Source: Halomonas sp.
GTDB taxonomy: Bacteria; Pseudomonadota; Gammaproteobacteria; Pseudomonadales; Halomonadaceae
DNA length: 5,072 nt
Assembly (NCBI GenBank): GCA_007116835.1
Contig: SKHS01000149.1
Span: 1-5,072, forward strand
Reading direction: 5' to 3'
Below the pieces are notes generated by a model that was given only the letters and a program-made list of their open reading frames with translations, made no database searches and had not been told where the DNA came from. Position 1 is the stretch's first letter; every line of letters begins with the position of its first letter. Made by a program: the position numbers and the translations under genes. Below are positions 1 to 5,072 of this stretch, one piece after another.

Positions 1-1994
1 AGGTAGAAATGGCTGCCGCGGTTATCCAGTTCACCGACTTTACGTGACGGCGATTTGTTGCTTTCCAGGAACTTGCCATTGGCCTCATCCAGCGCTTTCG
101 CCAGCATTTTCGCGCGCTCGTTGCCAAAGCGTTTGGCAAGGTGCTCCAACGAAGCCACCAGTGCTAGGAACTCGCCCAGGCTATCCCAACGCAGGTGGTT
201 TTCTTCCAGCAACTGCTGAACGTGCTTAGGTGCAGAGCCACCAGCGCCCGTTTCAAACAGACCACCGCCATCCATCAGGGGCACAATAGAGAGCATTTTG
301 GCACTAGTACCTAGCTCTAGAATCGGGAACAGATCCGTCAAGTAATCGCGGAGGATGTTGCCTGTCACCGAAATAGTGTCAAGACCACGAATCACCCGCT
401 CAAGGGTGTAACGCATCGCCCGCACCTGAGACATAATATGAATCTCAAGCCCATCAGTGTCGTGATCTTTCAGGTACATTTTGACCTTCTTGATCAGCTC
501 GTTCTCGTGCGGGCGGTAGGGGTCGAGCCAGAAGACAGTTGGCATACCAGAGTCACGGCAACGCTCGACGGCTAGCTTAACCCAATCACGGATCGGCGCA
601 TCTTTGACCTGGCACATACGCCAGATATCACCCTGCTCTACGTTTTGCGACAACAGCACTTCGCCGGTATCCAGGTCAGTGATGTTCGCTACGCCATCTT
701 CAGGCACTTCGAAGGTCTTATCATGAGAGCCGTACTCTTCAGCTTTCTGCGCCATCAGACCCACGTTAGGAACGGTACCCATGGTGGCTGGGTCAAAGGC
801 GCCGTGCCATTTACAGAAGTTGATCATTTCCTGGTAAATACGCGCAAATGTCGACTCTGGCATAACAGCTTTGACATCTTTGAGACGGCCATCGGCACCG
901 TACATCTTACCGCCCGCGCGAATCATCGCCGGCATAGAAGCGTCAACAATCACATCGCTGGGCGAGTGGAAGTTGGTGATGCCGCGAGCCGAATCAACCA
1001 TTGCTAGCTCTGGGCGCTTGTCATGACACGCATGCAAATCACTGATAACTTCATCACGCTGTGATTCTGGCAAGGTAGCAATTTTGTCGTAGAGATTAGC
1101 GATGCCATTGTTAACATCGACACCCAGCTCTTTGAAGAGCTCGCCGTGCTTCTCAAAAGCGTCCTTATAGAAGATTTTGACACAGTGCCCAAACACGATG
1201 GGGTGCGAGACCTTCATCATGGTCGCTTTAACATGCAATGAGAACATCACGCCGGTTTTACGCGCATCTTCGATTTCACGCTCGTAAAACGCTAGCAGTG
1301 CTTTCTTGCTCATAAACATGCTGTCGATGATTTCGCCTTCCAGCAGCTCGACCCGCGGCTTGAGCACCTTGGTTTCACCGCTGGCGGTGATCAACTCCAT
1401 CTTGACGTTACGGGCACGATCCAACGTCATCGACTTCTCACCGTGGTAGAAGTCGCCGCTATGCATGTGCGAAACATGGGTACGCGACGCCTGGCTCCAC
1501 TCGCCCATTGAATGCGGATACTTGCGTGCGTACTCTTTAACAGCCTTCGGCGCACGACGGTCAGAGTTACCTTCACGTAAGACCGGATTAACCGCACTGC
1601 CTTTGACTTTATCGTAGCGCGCTTTAATGTCTTTCTCTTCGTCGCTGCTTGGCTCGTCGGGGTACTCGGGCAGTTTGTAGCCCTGCTCTTGCAGCTCTTT
1701 GATCACGGCGCGCAGCTGCGGCATAGAGGCACTGATATTGGGCAGCTTGATAATATTAGCTTCTGGAACCTTGGCCAACGCCCCTAATTCCGCCAGGTGA
1801 TCCTCAATGCGCTGCTCTTCAGTCAAATAGTCAGGGAACAGGGAAAGAACGCGAGCCGCAAGGGAGATATCCCGGGTTTCCACTTCGATGCCAGCAGCGT
1901 CGGTGAATGCATCAATAATCGGTAGCAAAGAGTATGTCGCGAGCGCGGGTGCCTCGTCGGTGAGCGTGTAAATGATCTTCGGCGTTTTAGACAT
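1..1994 (-). CDS. icd: Monomeric NADP-dependent isocitrate dehydrogenase (C-terminus outside window)
   Basis: This enzyme oxidatively decarboxylates isocitrate to 2-oxoglutarate in the cytosolic TCA cycle, reducing NADP+. The ATG is at 1994-1992, preceded by AAGAGG (2010-2005) with a 10-nt gap. The frame stays open for 664 codons to the left edge, where it reads DNRGSHFYL, a conserved C-terminal segment. Relatives have about 740 residues, so roughly 75 are missing. The recognised family is the monomeric type (Azotobacter/Corynebacterium), not the E. coli dimeric type. Residues I recall as functional in the Azotobacter enzyme are all present at nearly the same numbers. For substrate these are Ser133, Asn136, Arg140 and Arg146 in the GSAVNPVLREGNSDRR block, plus Lys256, Tyr421 and Arg549. 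For metal they are Asp351, Asp550 and Asp554. For the NADP 2'-phosphate they are His591, Arg602 and Arg651. It is transcribed divergently from rluE. The symbol idh is also used. No frameshift was seen. Confidence 0.96.
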   Translation of the reverse strand, partial: MSKTPKIIYTLTDEAPALATYSLLPIIDAFTDAAGIEVETRDISLAARVLSLFPDYLTEEQRIEDHLAELGALAKVPEANIIKLPNISASMPQLRAVIKELQEQGYKLPEYPDEPSSDEEKDIKARYDKVKGSAVNPVLREGNSDRRAPKAVKEYARKYPHSMGEWSQASRTHVSHMHSGDFYHGEKSMTLDRARNVKMELITASGETKVLKPRVELLEGEIIDSMFMSKKALLAFYEREIEDARKTGVMFSLHVKATMMKVSHPIVFGHCVKIFYKDAFEKHGELFKELGVDVNNGIANLYDKIATLPESQRDEVISDLHACHDKRPELAMVDSARGITNFHSPSDVIVDASMPAMIRAGGKMYGADGRLKDVKAVMPESTFARIYQEMINFCKWHGAFDPATMGTVPNVGLMAQKAEEYGSHDKTFEVPEDGVANITDLDTGEVLLSQNVEQGDIWRMCQVKDAPIRDWVKLAVERCRDSGMPTVFWLDPYRPHENELIKKVKMYLKDHDTDGLEIHIMSQVRAMRYTLERVIRGLDTISVTGNILRDYLTDLFPILELGTSAKMLSIVPLMDGGGLFETGAGGSAPKHVQQLLEENHLRWDSLGEFLALVASLEHLAKRFGNERAKMLAKALDEANGKFLESNKSPSRKVGELDNRGSHFY

Positions 1995-2004
1995 TTTGCG
2001 TTAA

Positions 2005-2010
2005 CCTCTT
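2005..2010 (-). promoter_or_regulatory. Ribosome binding site of icd
   Basis: Read on the minus strand this is AAGAGG, a good anti-Shine-Dalgarno match, 10 nt before the ATG at 1994. It supports that start, as does the N-terminus MSKTPKIIYTLTDEAPALAT, which is typical of monomeric isocitrate dehydrogenases. Confidence 0.65.
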
Positions 2011-2025
2011 TTTTCTATCGCTGTG

Positions 2026-2031
2026 ATTATA
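2026..2031 (-). promoter_or_regulatory. Second candidate -10 element of icd (proximal)
   Basis: A second perfect TATAAT on the minus strand lies 31 bp before the icd ATG and would give a leader of about 25 nt. No convincing -35 hexamer sits at 16-18 bp; the nearest, TTGAAT at 2059-2054, is 22 bp away. It may be a weak or activator-dependent promoter, or an A/T-rich coincidence. Confidence 0.25.
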
Positions 2032-2090
2032 AAGATCCTGAGCGACGCGACTCATTCAACGAGAGACCATGCCGCGAAGCAGGCGGGGCC

Positions 2091-2117
2091 ATTATAGTTG
2101 GCTTTCCCGGTTATCAA
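2091..2117 (-). promoter_or_regulatory. Probable sigma70-type promoter of icd (distal)
   Basis: On the minus strand TTGATA (2117-2112; 5 of 6 to TTGACA) is followed, after 15 bp, by a perfect TATAAT (2096-2091). The spacer is shorter than the usual 16-18 bp, so the -35 register could be shifted by one or two bases. Transcription would start near 2084 and give a leader of about 90 nt. Its -35 element lies inside an imperfect dyad (2107-2121), and 12-bp repeats begin just upstream at 2122. The promoter is inferred from sequence only. Confidence 0.5.
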
Positions 2118-2121
2118 TCGG
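2107..2121. promoter_or_regulatory. Imperfect dyad over the icd -35 element (possible operator)
   Basis: The 15-bp sequence has the symmetric form CCG-N-TT-N3-AA-N-CGG, with five of seven possible pairs matching. It covers the putative -35 hexamer of the distal icd promoter, so a bound protein would block or modulate transcription. I do not recognise it as the site of a particular regulator, and symmetry of this size also occurs by chance. Confidence 0.25.
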
Positions 2122-2157
2122 TGGTTCTTACGATGGTTCTTTCAGCGGTACTTTCAG
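2122..2157. repeat. Three imperfect 12-bp tandem repeats
   Basis: Three consecutive units are TGGTTCTTACGA (2122-2133), TGGTTCTTTCAG (2134-2145) and CGGTACTTTCAG (2146-2157). Units 1 and 2 match at 9 of 12 positions, units 2 and 3 at 10 of 12. They are non-coding and directly abut the upstream edge of the icd -35/dyad region. A 12-bp period slightly exceeds one helical turn, so repeated protein sites on one face of the DNA are conceivable. Replication slippage without function is equally possible. Confidence 0.45.
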
Positions 2158-2162
2158 ATAAT
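2157..2162 (+). promoter_or_regulatory. Weak candidate -10 element for rluE
   Basis: GATAAT (5 of 6 to TATAAT) sits right at the end of the 12-bp repeats, facing rluE. It has no good -35 hexamer at 16-18 bp. An alternative is TATACC at 2212-2217, also without a good -35. The rluE cluster must be transcribed from somewhere in 2000-2270, but the sequence does not settle where. Confidence 0.2.
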
Positions 2163-2196
2163 TATGGCAACTCCAGCCGACTCATCCGCTGTTCAA

Positions 2197-2206
2197 GAGC
2201 TAGCTC
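2197..2206. repeat. Perfect 10-bp palindrome in the rluE leader region
   Basis: GAGCTAGCTC is fully self-complementary. It lies 84 bp before the preferred rluE ATG and just upstream of the weak TATACC element at 2212. It could be an operator half-pair or nothing; no regulator is recognised. Confidence 0.25.
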
Positions 2207-2280
2207 CGAAGTATACCAGCGCTGCATTTTAATCGCATGAGAGATTGTCGACAAATCAAGGGCGACCCCGTAAAGAGATT

Positions 2281-2883
2281 ATGAGCACCTTATATTTATT
2301 GCATAAACCTTATCGCATGCTCTCTCAGTTTACCGATAAGCAAGGCCGCGCAACATTAGCCAATGTTATTGCTGTGCCGGGTGTGTATGCCGCTGGTAGG
2401 CTTGACTACGATTCAGAAGGCCTGCTGCTGCTAAGTGATGATGGCAGTCTTATTCACCGCATCGCCCACCCGCGTCACAAGCAGCCTAAAACCTACTGGG
2501 TACAGGTAGAAGGGCAGATTAGCGATGCCGCACTTGCGGCACTTAAAAAGGGTATCCTTTTGAAAGATGGCCCCACCAAACCCGCCAAGGTGCGTCGCAT
2601 TGCGCCTCCTGCTCTGGCGGAACGCGATCCTGCCATTAACCCAAAGCGCCACCCAGTGACCAGTTGGATTGAGCTAACCATCACTGAAGGCCGCAACCGC
2701 CAAGTCCGGCGCATGACCGCTCACGTGGGCTTCCCTACACTGCGACTAGTGCGCGCGGCGATAGGTCCCTGGCAGTTGGGCGACCTCTCTCCCGGAGAGT
2801 GGCGTAAAGAGACACTACATGCCCCGCGCCCCGCCAACTCCCCCACACAAAAAGCGCCACGCAAACCCAGGCACTCCTCATGA
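2281..2883 (+). CDS. rluE: 23S rRNA pseudouridine synthase RluE (U2457-specific by homology)
   Basis: It converts one uridine of 23S rRNA to pseudouridine; E. coli RluE modifies U2457 in domain V. The product has 200 residues. The RsuA/RluB/E/F-type catalytic core is clear: LLHKPYRMLSQFTD at 6-19, then AAGRLDYDSEGLLLL, with the catalytic aspartate expected at Asp42. The C-terminal motif EGRNRQVRRMTAHVGFPTLR spans 136-155. GEWRKET near 172-178 is where E. coli RluE ends. About 20 more residues form a Pro/Arg/Lys-rich tail. No S4 domain is present, as expected for RluE. ATG 2281 is preferred because the conserved core begins at once, although AAAGAG (2272-2277) lies only 3 nt away. A TTG at 2245 would add 12 residues (MSTNQGRPRKEI), with an in-frame stop at 2230. 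It is first in the rightward cluster and is divergent from icd, as in E. coli. Confidence 0.93.
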   Translation: MSTLYLLHKPYRMLSQFTDKQGRATLANVIAVPGVYAAGRLDYDSEGLLLLSDDGSLIHRIAHPRHKQPKTYWVQVEGQISDAALAALKKGILLKDGPTKPAKVRRIAPPALAERDPAINPKRHPVTSWIELTITEGRNRQVRRMTAHVGFPTLRLVRAAIGPWQLGDLSPGEWRKETLHAPRPANSPTQKAPRKPRHSS

Positions 2884-2900
2884 ATAACAGCGCAAAGATT

Positions 2901-2905
2901 GGAAG
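2901..2905 (+). promoter_or_regulatory. Ribosome binding site favouring the internal nudJ start
   Basis: GGAAG lies 7 nt before ATG 2913, whereas the upstream ATG 2880 has only a weak CAGG (2868-2871). This argues for starting nudJ at 2913. The counter-argument is that ATG 2880 overlaps the rluE stop as ATGA, a common arrangement for translational coupling. Confidence 0.5.
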
Positions 2906-2912
2906 CGAATCA

Positions 2913-3359
2913 ATGCACAGCGCCATCCTTCGCAATACGGTCGCCTGCGTCATTCAGCGCAGCGGGCGCTTTTTAATGGTGGAAGAGGACCGTGGCGACA
3001 CACAGACAGTCTTTAATCAACCAGCGGGCCATATAGAGCCAGGCGAAGGGCCACTGGCCGCTGTGCTGCGTGAAGTGCAAGAAGAGACCGCTTGGCAGGT
3101 CACGTTAACCGGCTATTTGGGACTTTATGTGTTCCATACACCCGAAGGTCTTACCTTTCATAGCCACGGCTTTATTGCCACACCAGATGTCATGCTCTCA
3201 TCGCCCATTGATAGCGACATTACGGCGACTCACTGGCTCACACTAGATGACATTAGCGCCCTCGGCGCAGCTGGCCGACTGCGAAGTCCGCTGGTACTTG
3301 AGCGAATCGAAAACGCCATTAGCGGCCGCTGTTATCCCCTGGCAGTGATTCACGAGTGA
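2913..3359 (+). CDS. nudJ: NudJ-like Nudix phosphohydrolase
   Basis: Nudix enzymes cleave X-linked nucleoside or other diphosphates using Mg2+. E. coli NudJ acts on nucleoside di- and triphosphates and on thiamin-related pyrophosphates such as HMP-PP. From ATG 2913 the protein has 148 residues (E. coli 153). NQPAGH at 35-40 leads into the Nudix box (39-61): Gly39, Glu45, Arg53-Glu54 and Glu57-Glu58 are all present, so catalysis should be intact. The box ends EETAW where EETG plus a hydrophobic residue is usual. The C-terminal SDI...W, LRSPLV (123-128) and SG-x-x-YPL (137-143) blocks match NudJ closely, which separates it from MutT or NudB-type enzymes. The alternative ATG 2880 adds 11 residues and overlaps the rluE stop. 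The E. coli neighbours rluE and mnmA flank it in the same order. The physiological substrate cannot be read from sequence. Confidence 0.88.
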   Translation: MHSAILRNTVACVIQRSGRFLMVEEDRGDTQTVFNQPAGHIEPGEGPLAAVLREVQEETAWQVTLTGYLGLYVFHTPEGLTFHSHGFIATPDVMLSSPIDSDITATHWLTLDDISALGAAGRLRSPLVLERIENAISGRCYPLAVIHE

Positions 3360-3367
3360 AGCACTCG
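3353..3367 (+). repeat. Short hairpin at the nudJ stop codon, overlapping a GAAGCACT duplication
   Basis: CGAGTG (3353-3358), a 3-base AAG loop, and CACTCG (3362-3367) form a perfect 6-bp stem spanning the nudJ TGA. GAAGCACT occurs twice with a 9-bp period (3358-3365 and 3367-3374). No T-tract follows, so this is not a rho-independent terminator. It might mildly affect read-through or mRNA decay. Confidence 0.3.
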
Positions 3368-3388
3368 AAGCACTAAGCCTGCATCGTG

Positions 3389-3394
3389 TATAAT
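3389..3394 (+). promoter_or_regulatory. Candidate -10 element of an internal mnmA promoter
   Basis: A perfect TATAAT lies in the 73-bp gap between nudJ and the mnmA start, which is the only sizeable gap in the cluster. Transcription would begin near 3401 and leave a leader of about 30 nt. No good TTGACA-like hexamer is found 16-18 bp upstream, so strength is uncertain. If real, mnmA-hflD can be transcribed independently of rluE-nudJ. Confidence 0.35.
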
Positions 3395-3421
3395 TAGCGC
3401 CCAACTGCCCACCACTTCAAC

Positions 3422-3427
3422 TGAGGA
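3422..3427 (+). promoter_or_regulatory. Ribosome binding site deciding the mnmA start
   Basis: TGAGGA is followed by 5 nt and ATG 3433. The earlier in-frame ATG 3427 shares its first base with this element and so has no spacing to it. This favours 3433, two codons downstream of the longest reading. Confidence 0.6.
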
Positions 3428-3432
3428 TGCCA

Positions 3433-4590
3433 ATGACATCCACCCATGGCACGTCTATTCATGCAGCGTCCGAAGCCAGCACGCCAGCCAGCCACAAAGT
3501 CATTGTTGGCATGTCGGGCGGCGTTGATTCGTCGGTTTCCGCTCTCCTTCTACTCCAGCAGGGGTACGAGGTTGAGGGCCTGTTTATGAAAAACTGGGAT
3601 GAAGACGACGGCACCGAATACTGCACAGCAAAAGAAGACCTTGCCGATGCCGAGGCGGTATGTGCGAAGCTGGGTATTAAATTGCATACAGCCAATTTCG
3701 CCGCCGAGTATTGGGACAACGTATTTGAGCATTTCCTGGCGGAATATAAAGCAGGCCGAACGCCTAACCCCGATATTCTGTGCAACCGCGAGATCAAATT
3801 TAAGGTATTTCTGGAATACGCAGAGATGCTGGGTGCCGACAAAATTGCGACCGGACACTATGTGCGCCAAGGGGTTCGTGAAGGTCGCCCACGCCTGCTA
3901 AAAGGTTTGGATGGCAATAAAGATCAAAGCTATTTCCTGCATGCCGTACCCGAAGCGGCCATTGCTCGCACCCTATTTCCCGTAGGCGAATTGGAAAAAC
4001 CCGCCGTTCGGGCACTGGCTGAGCAGCACGACCTCATCACGGCCAAGAAAAAAGACTCTACCGGCATTTGCTTTATCGGCGAGCGCCGTTTTCGCGACTT
4101 TTTGCAGCAATACCTGCCCGCACAGCCCGGCCATATTGAAACGCCCGAAGGCGACGTTATTGGCAAACATATGGGGCTGATGTACTACACCCTTGGGCAG
4201 CGTCAAGGGTTAGGCATTGGTGGCCTAGCCAACTACTCGGAAGACCCCTGGTATGTTGCTGCCAAAGACCTAGATCGCAATGTACTGATTGTCGTTCAAG
4301 GCAAGCACCATCATCTGCTATTTAGCAATGCTCTGGCCACTGAAGCGATGGATTGGGTAGCCGGTGAGCCGCCTGTCACGCACGGCCGCTTCACCGCCAA
4401 GACTCGCTATCGTCAAAGTGACTGCCCCTGTGAAGTCCATGCGCTACCCGATGGCACGGTCGAGGTAGTATTTGATGATCCTCAATGGGCGGTGACACCT
4501 GGCCAGTCATTGGTACTTTATGAGGGTGATATTTGCTTAGGCGGCGGCGTTATTCGCGCCACTTGGAACACAACGGAGGCCGCTGCATGA
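3433..4590 (+). CDS. mnmA: tRNA-specific 2-thiouridylase MnmA
   Basis: It installs the 2-thio group on U34 of the Lys, Glu and Gln tRNAs. It adenylates the base and then takes sulfur relayed by the IscS-Tus system in E. coli. The product is 385 residues (E. coli 368). The ATP-binding PP-loop SGGVDSS is at 28-34. The first catalytic cysteine, Cys117, sits in NPDILCN with Asp114. The second, Cys213, sits in DSTGICFIGER. These correspond to E. coli Asp99, Cys102 and Cys199. GHYVR (141-145) and NKDQSYFL (162-169) are further family blocks, and LGQRQGLGIGG precedes the C-terminal beta domain. The stretch before KVIVGMSGG is about 15 residues longer than in E. coli and rich in Ser, Thr and Ala. The start at 3433 was chosen from the Shine-Dalgarno spacing; 3427 is possible. 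Its last codons overlap the hflD start. Confidence 0.97.
   Translation: MTSTHGTSIHAASEASTPASHKVIVGMSGGVDSSVSALLLLQQGYEVEGLFMKNWDEDDGTEYCTAKEDLADAEAVCAKLGIKLHTANFAAEYWDNVFEHFLAEYKAGRTPNPDILCNREIKFKVFLEYAEMLGADKIATGHYVRQGVREGRPRLLKGLDGNKDQSYFLHAVPEAAIARTLFPVGELEKPAVRALAEQHDLITAKKKDSTGICFIGERRFRDFLQQYLPAQPGHIETPEGDVIGKHMGLMYYTLGQRQGLGIGGLANYSEDPWYVAAKDLDRNVLIVVQGKHHHLLFSNALATEAMDWVAGEPPVTHGRFTAKTRYRQSDCPCEVHALPDGTVEVVFDDPQWAVTPGQSLVLYEGDICLGGGVIRATWNTTEAAA
4575..4579 (+). promoter_or_regulatory. hflD ribosome binding site inside mnmA
   Basis: GGAGG lies within the end of the mnmA coding sequence, 7 nt before the hflD ATG at 4587. It is the best Shine-Dalgarno in the window. Together with the ATGA overlap it predicts efficient, probably coupled, translation of hflD from the mnmA message. 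Confidence 0.65.
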
Positions 4591-5072
4591 GCGCTACCCC
4601 TATTCACCGCGCGCCAGATTCTAAAGCCGCCCGCCAAGCGTTGGCACTCGCCGGGGTCTTTCAAGCAGCAAGCTTAGTAGATGAGCTCGCACGCACAGGG
4701 CAAGTCGACCCCCGCGCTTGGGAAACGCTGATTAACGCGACGGTAGACACCAACCCAGATAGCTTTGAAGCCATCTATGGCGGCCACCCCAACAACCTGC
4801 GCCGCGGGCTAGATACGCTAGAAGCGCTGGTTGGCCGCAAGCAGGCAAACCCCGTGGTGCTGCGCTACGGTTTTTCACTGCTACTGCTGATGAACAAGCT
4901 GCGCACTGATCGCCAGATGATGGATGTACTGGGTCAAAAGCTATCCCGTGTTCAGGGGCAGGCTGAGCATTTCGGCAGCACCCATGAAAATGTCATTGCC
5001 AGCCTTGGCGAAGCCTACCAAGACACCATTTCGACGTTTAAAACCCGCATTGTGGTGCAGGGTGATCCCTCG
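4587..5072 (+). CDS. hflD: HflD-family protein (DUF489), C-terminus outside window
   Basis: In E. coli HflD is a peripheral inner-membrane protein that binds phage lambda CII and promotes its degradation by FtsH. Its role in normal cell physiology is not settled. The window holds 162 codons of a protein that has 213 residues in E. coli. Family features seen are ALAGVFQAASLVDELA near the N-terminus, TNPDSFEAIYGG, NLRRGLDTLEAL, a YGFSLLLLMNKL helix, QGQAEHF and RIVVQGDPS at the right edge, each lining up with E. coli HflD. It is predicted mostly helical with no signal peptide or clear membrane span. The ATG overlaps the mnmA stop as ATGA and has a strong GGAGG. In E. coli purB follows, so purB is the likely next gene beyond the window. 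Confidence 0.9.
   Translation, partial: MSATPIHRAPDSKAARQALALAGVFQAASLVDELARTGQVDPRAWETLINATVDTNPDSFEAIYGGHPNNLRRGLDTLEALVGRKQANPVVLRYGFSLLLLMNKLRTDRQMMDVLGQKLSRVQGQAEHFGSTHENVIASLGEAYQDTISTFKTRIVVQGDPS

Noticed and set aside
44..229. 61-codon plus-strand frame opposite the icd C-terminal part
   Set aside because: It is antisense to conserved NADP-binding residues of icd, and its Cys/Pro/Arg-rich composition is typical of a shadow frame.
645..1007. 120-codon open frame on the plus strand opposite icd
   Set aside because: It lies wholly antisense to well-conserved icd codons. The translation resembles no family I know, has no good ribosome binding site, and its length is expected by chance in GC-rich DNA.
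2431..2953. Minus-strand frames opposite rluE and the start of nudJ
   Set aside because: They are antisense to conserved RluE motifs and give compositionally odd translations without homology that I recognise.
3353..3374. Rho-independent terminator after nudJ
   Set aside because: The stem is only 6 bp with a 3-base loop and no T-tract follows; mnmA continues on the same strand.
3459..4206. Several overlapping frames of 70-130 codons, mostly on the minus strand, across mnmA
   Set aside because: All are shadows of mnmA, whose frame shows full family conservation including both catalytic cysteines. None has a recognisable product or start signal.
1..5072. A previously undescribed system, defence island or mobile element
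   Set aside because: All coding space is filled by five recognisable housekeeping genes in a conserved order. There are no terminal inverted repeats, integrase, tRNA scar, CRISPR-like spacing or shift in base composition.

Overview
The window looks like ordinary core chromosome of a gammaproteobacterium. The protein sequences, moderately high GC and acidic protein surfaces best suit Halomonas/Vreelandella or a close relative. That placement rests on remembered protein similarity, not on a search. There is no sign of mobile DNA, CRISPR, rRNA or tRNA genes, and I found no undescribed multi-gene system.

Layout. Positions 1-1994 (minus strand) hold most of a monomeric-type NADP-dependent isocitrate dehydrogenase, with its C-terminus beyond the left edge. 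A 286-bp intergenic region (1995-2280) separates it from a rightward cluster on the plus strand: rluE (23S rRNA pseudouridine synthase, 2281-2883), nudJ (Nudix hydrolase, 2913-3359, or from 2880), mnmA (tRNA 2-thiouridylase, 3433-4590) and the first 162 codons of hflD (4587 to the right edge). Gene spacing is tight: rluE meets or nearly meets nudJ, a 73-bp gap holding a TATAAT hexamer precedes mnmA, and mnmA/hflD overlap by ATGA.

The order icd < > rluE-nudJ-mnmA-hflD is the one known from E. coli, where purB follows. Here, however, the isocitrate dehydrogenase is the roughly 740-residue monomeric enzyme, which differs greatly in sequence and architecture from the roughly 416-residue dimeric E. 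coli Icd. The cluster combines rRNA modification, tRNA modification and a small housekeeping pyrophosphohydrolase. The divergent enzyme supplies 2-oxoglutarate and NADPH in the TCA cycle.

The least explained DNA is the divergent intergenic region. It contains a good sigma70-like promoter and a second perfect TATAAT for icd, a dyad over the -35 element, three imperfect 12-bp tandem repeats next to it, and a perfect 10-bp palindrome in front of rluE.
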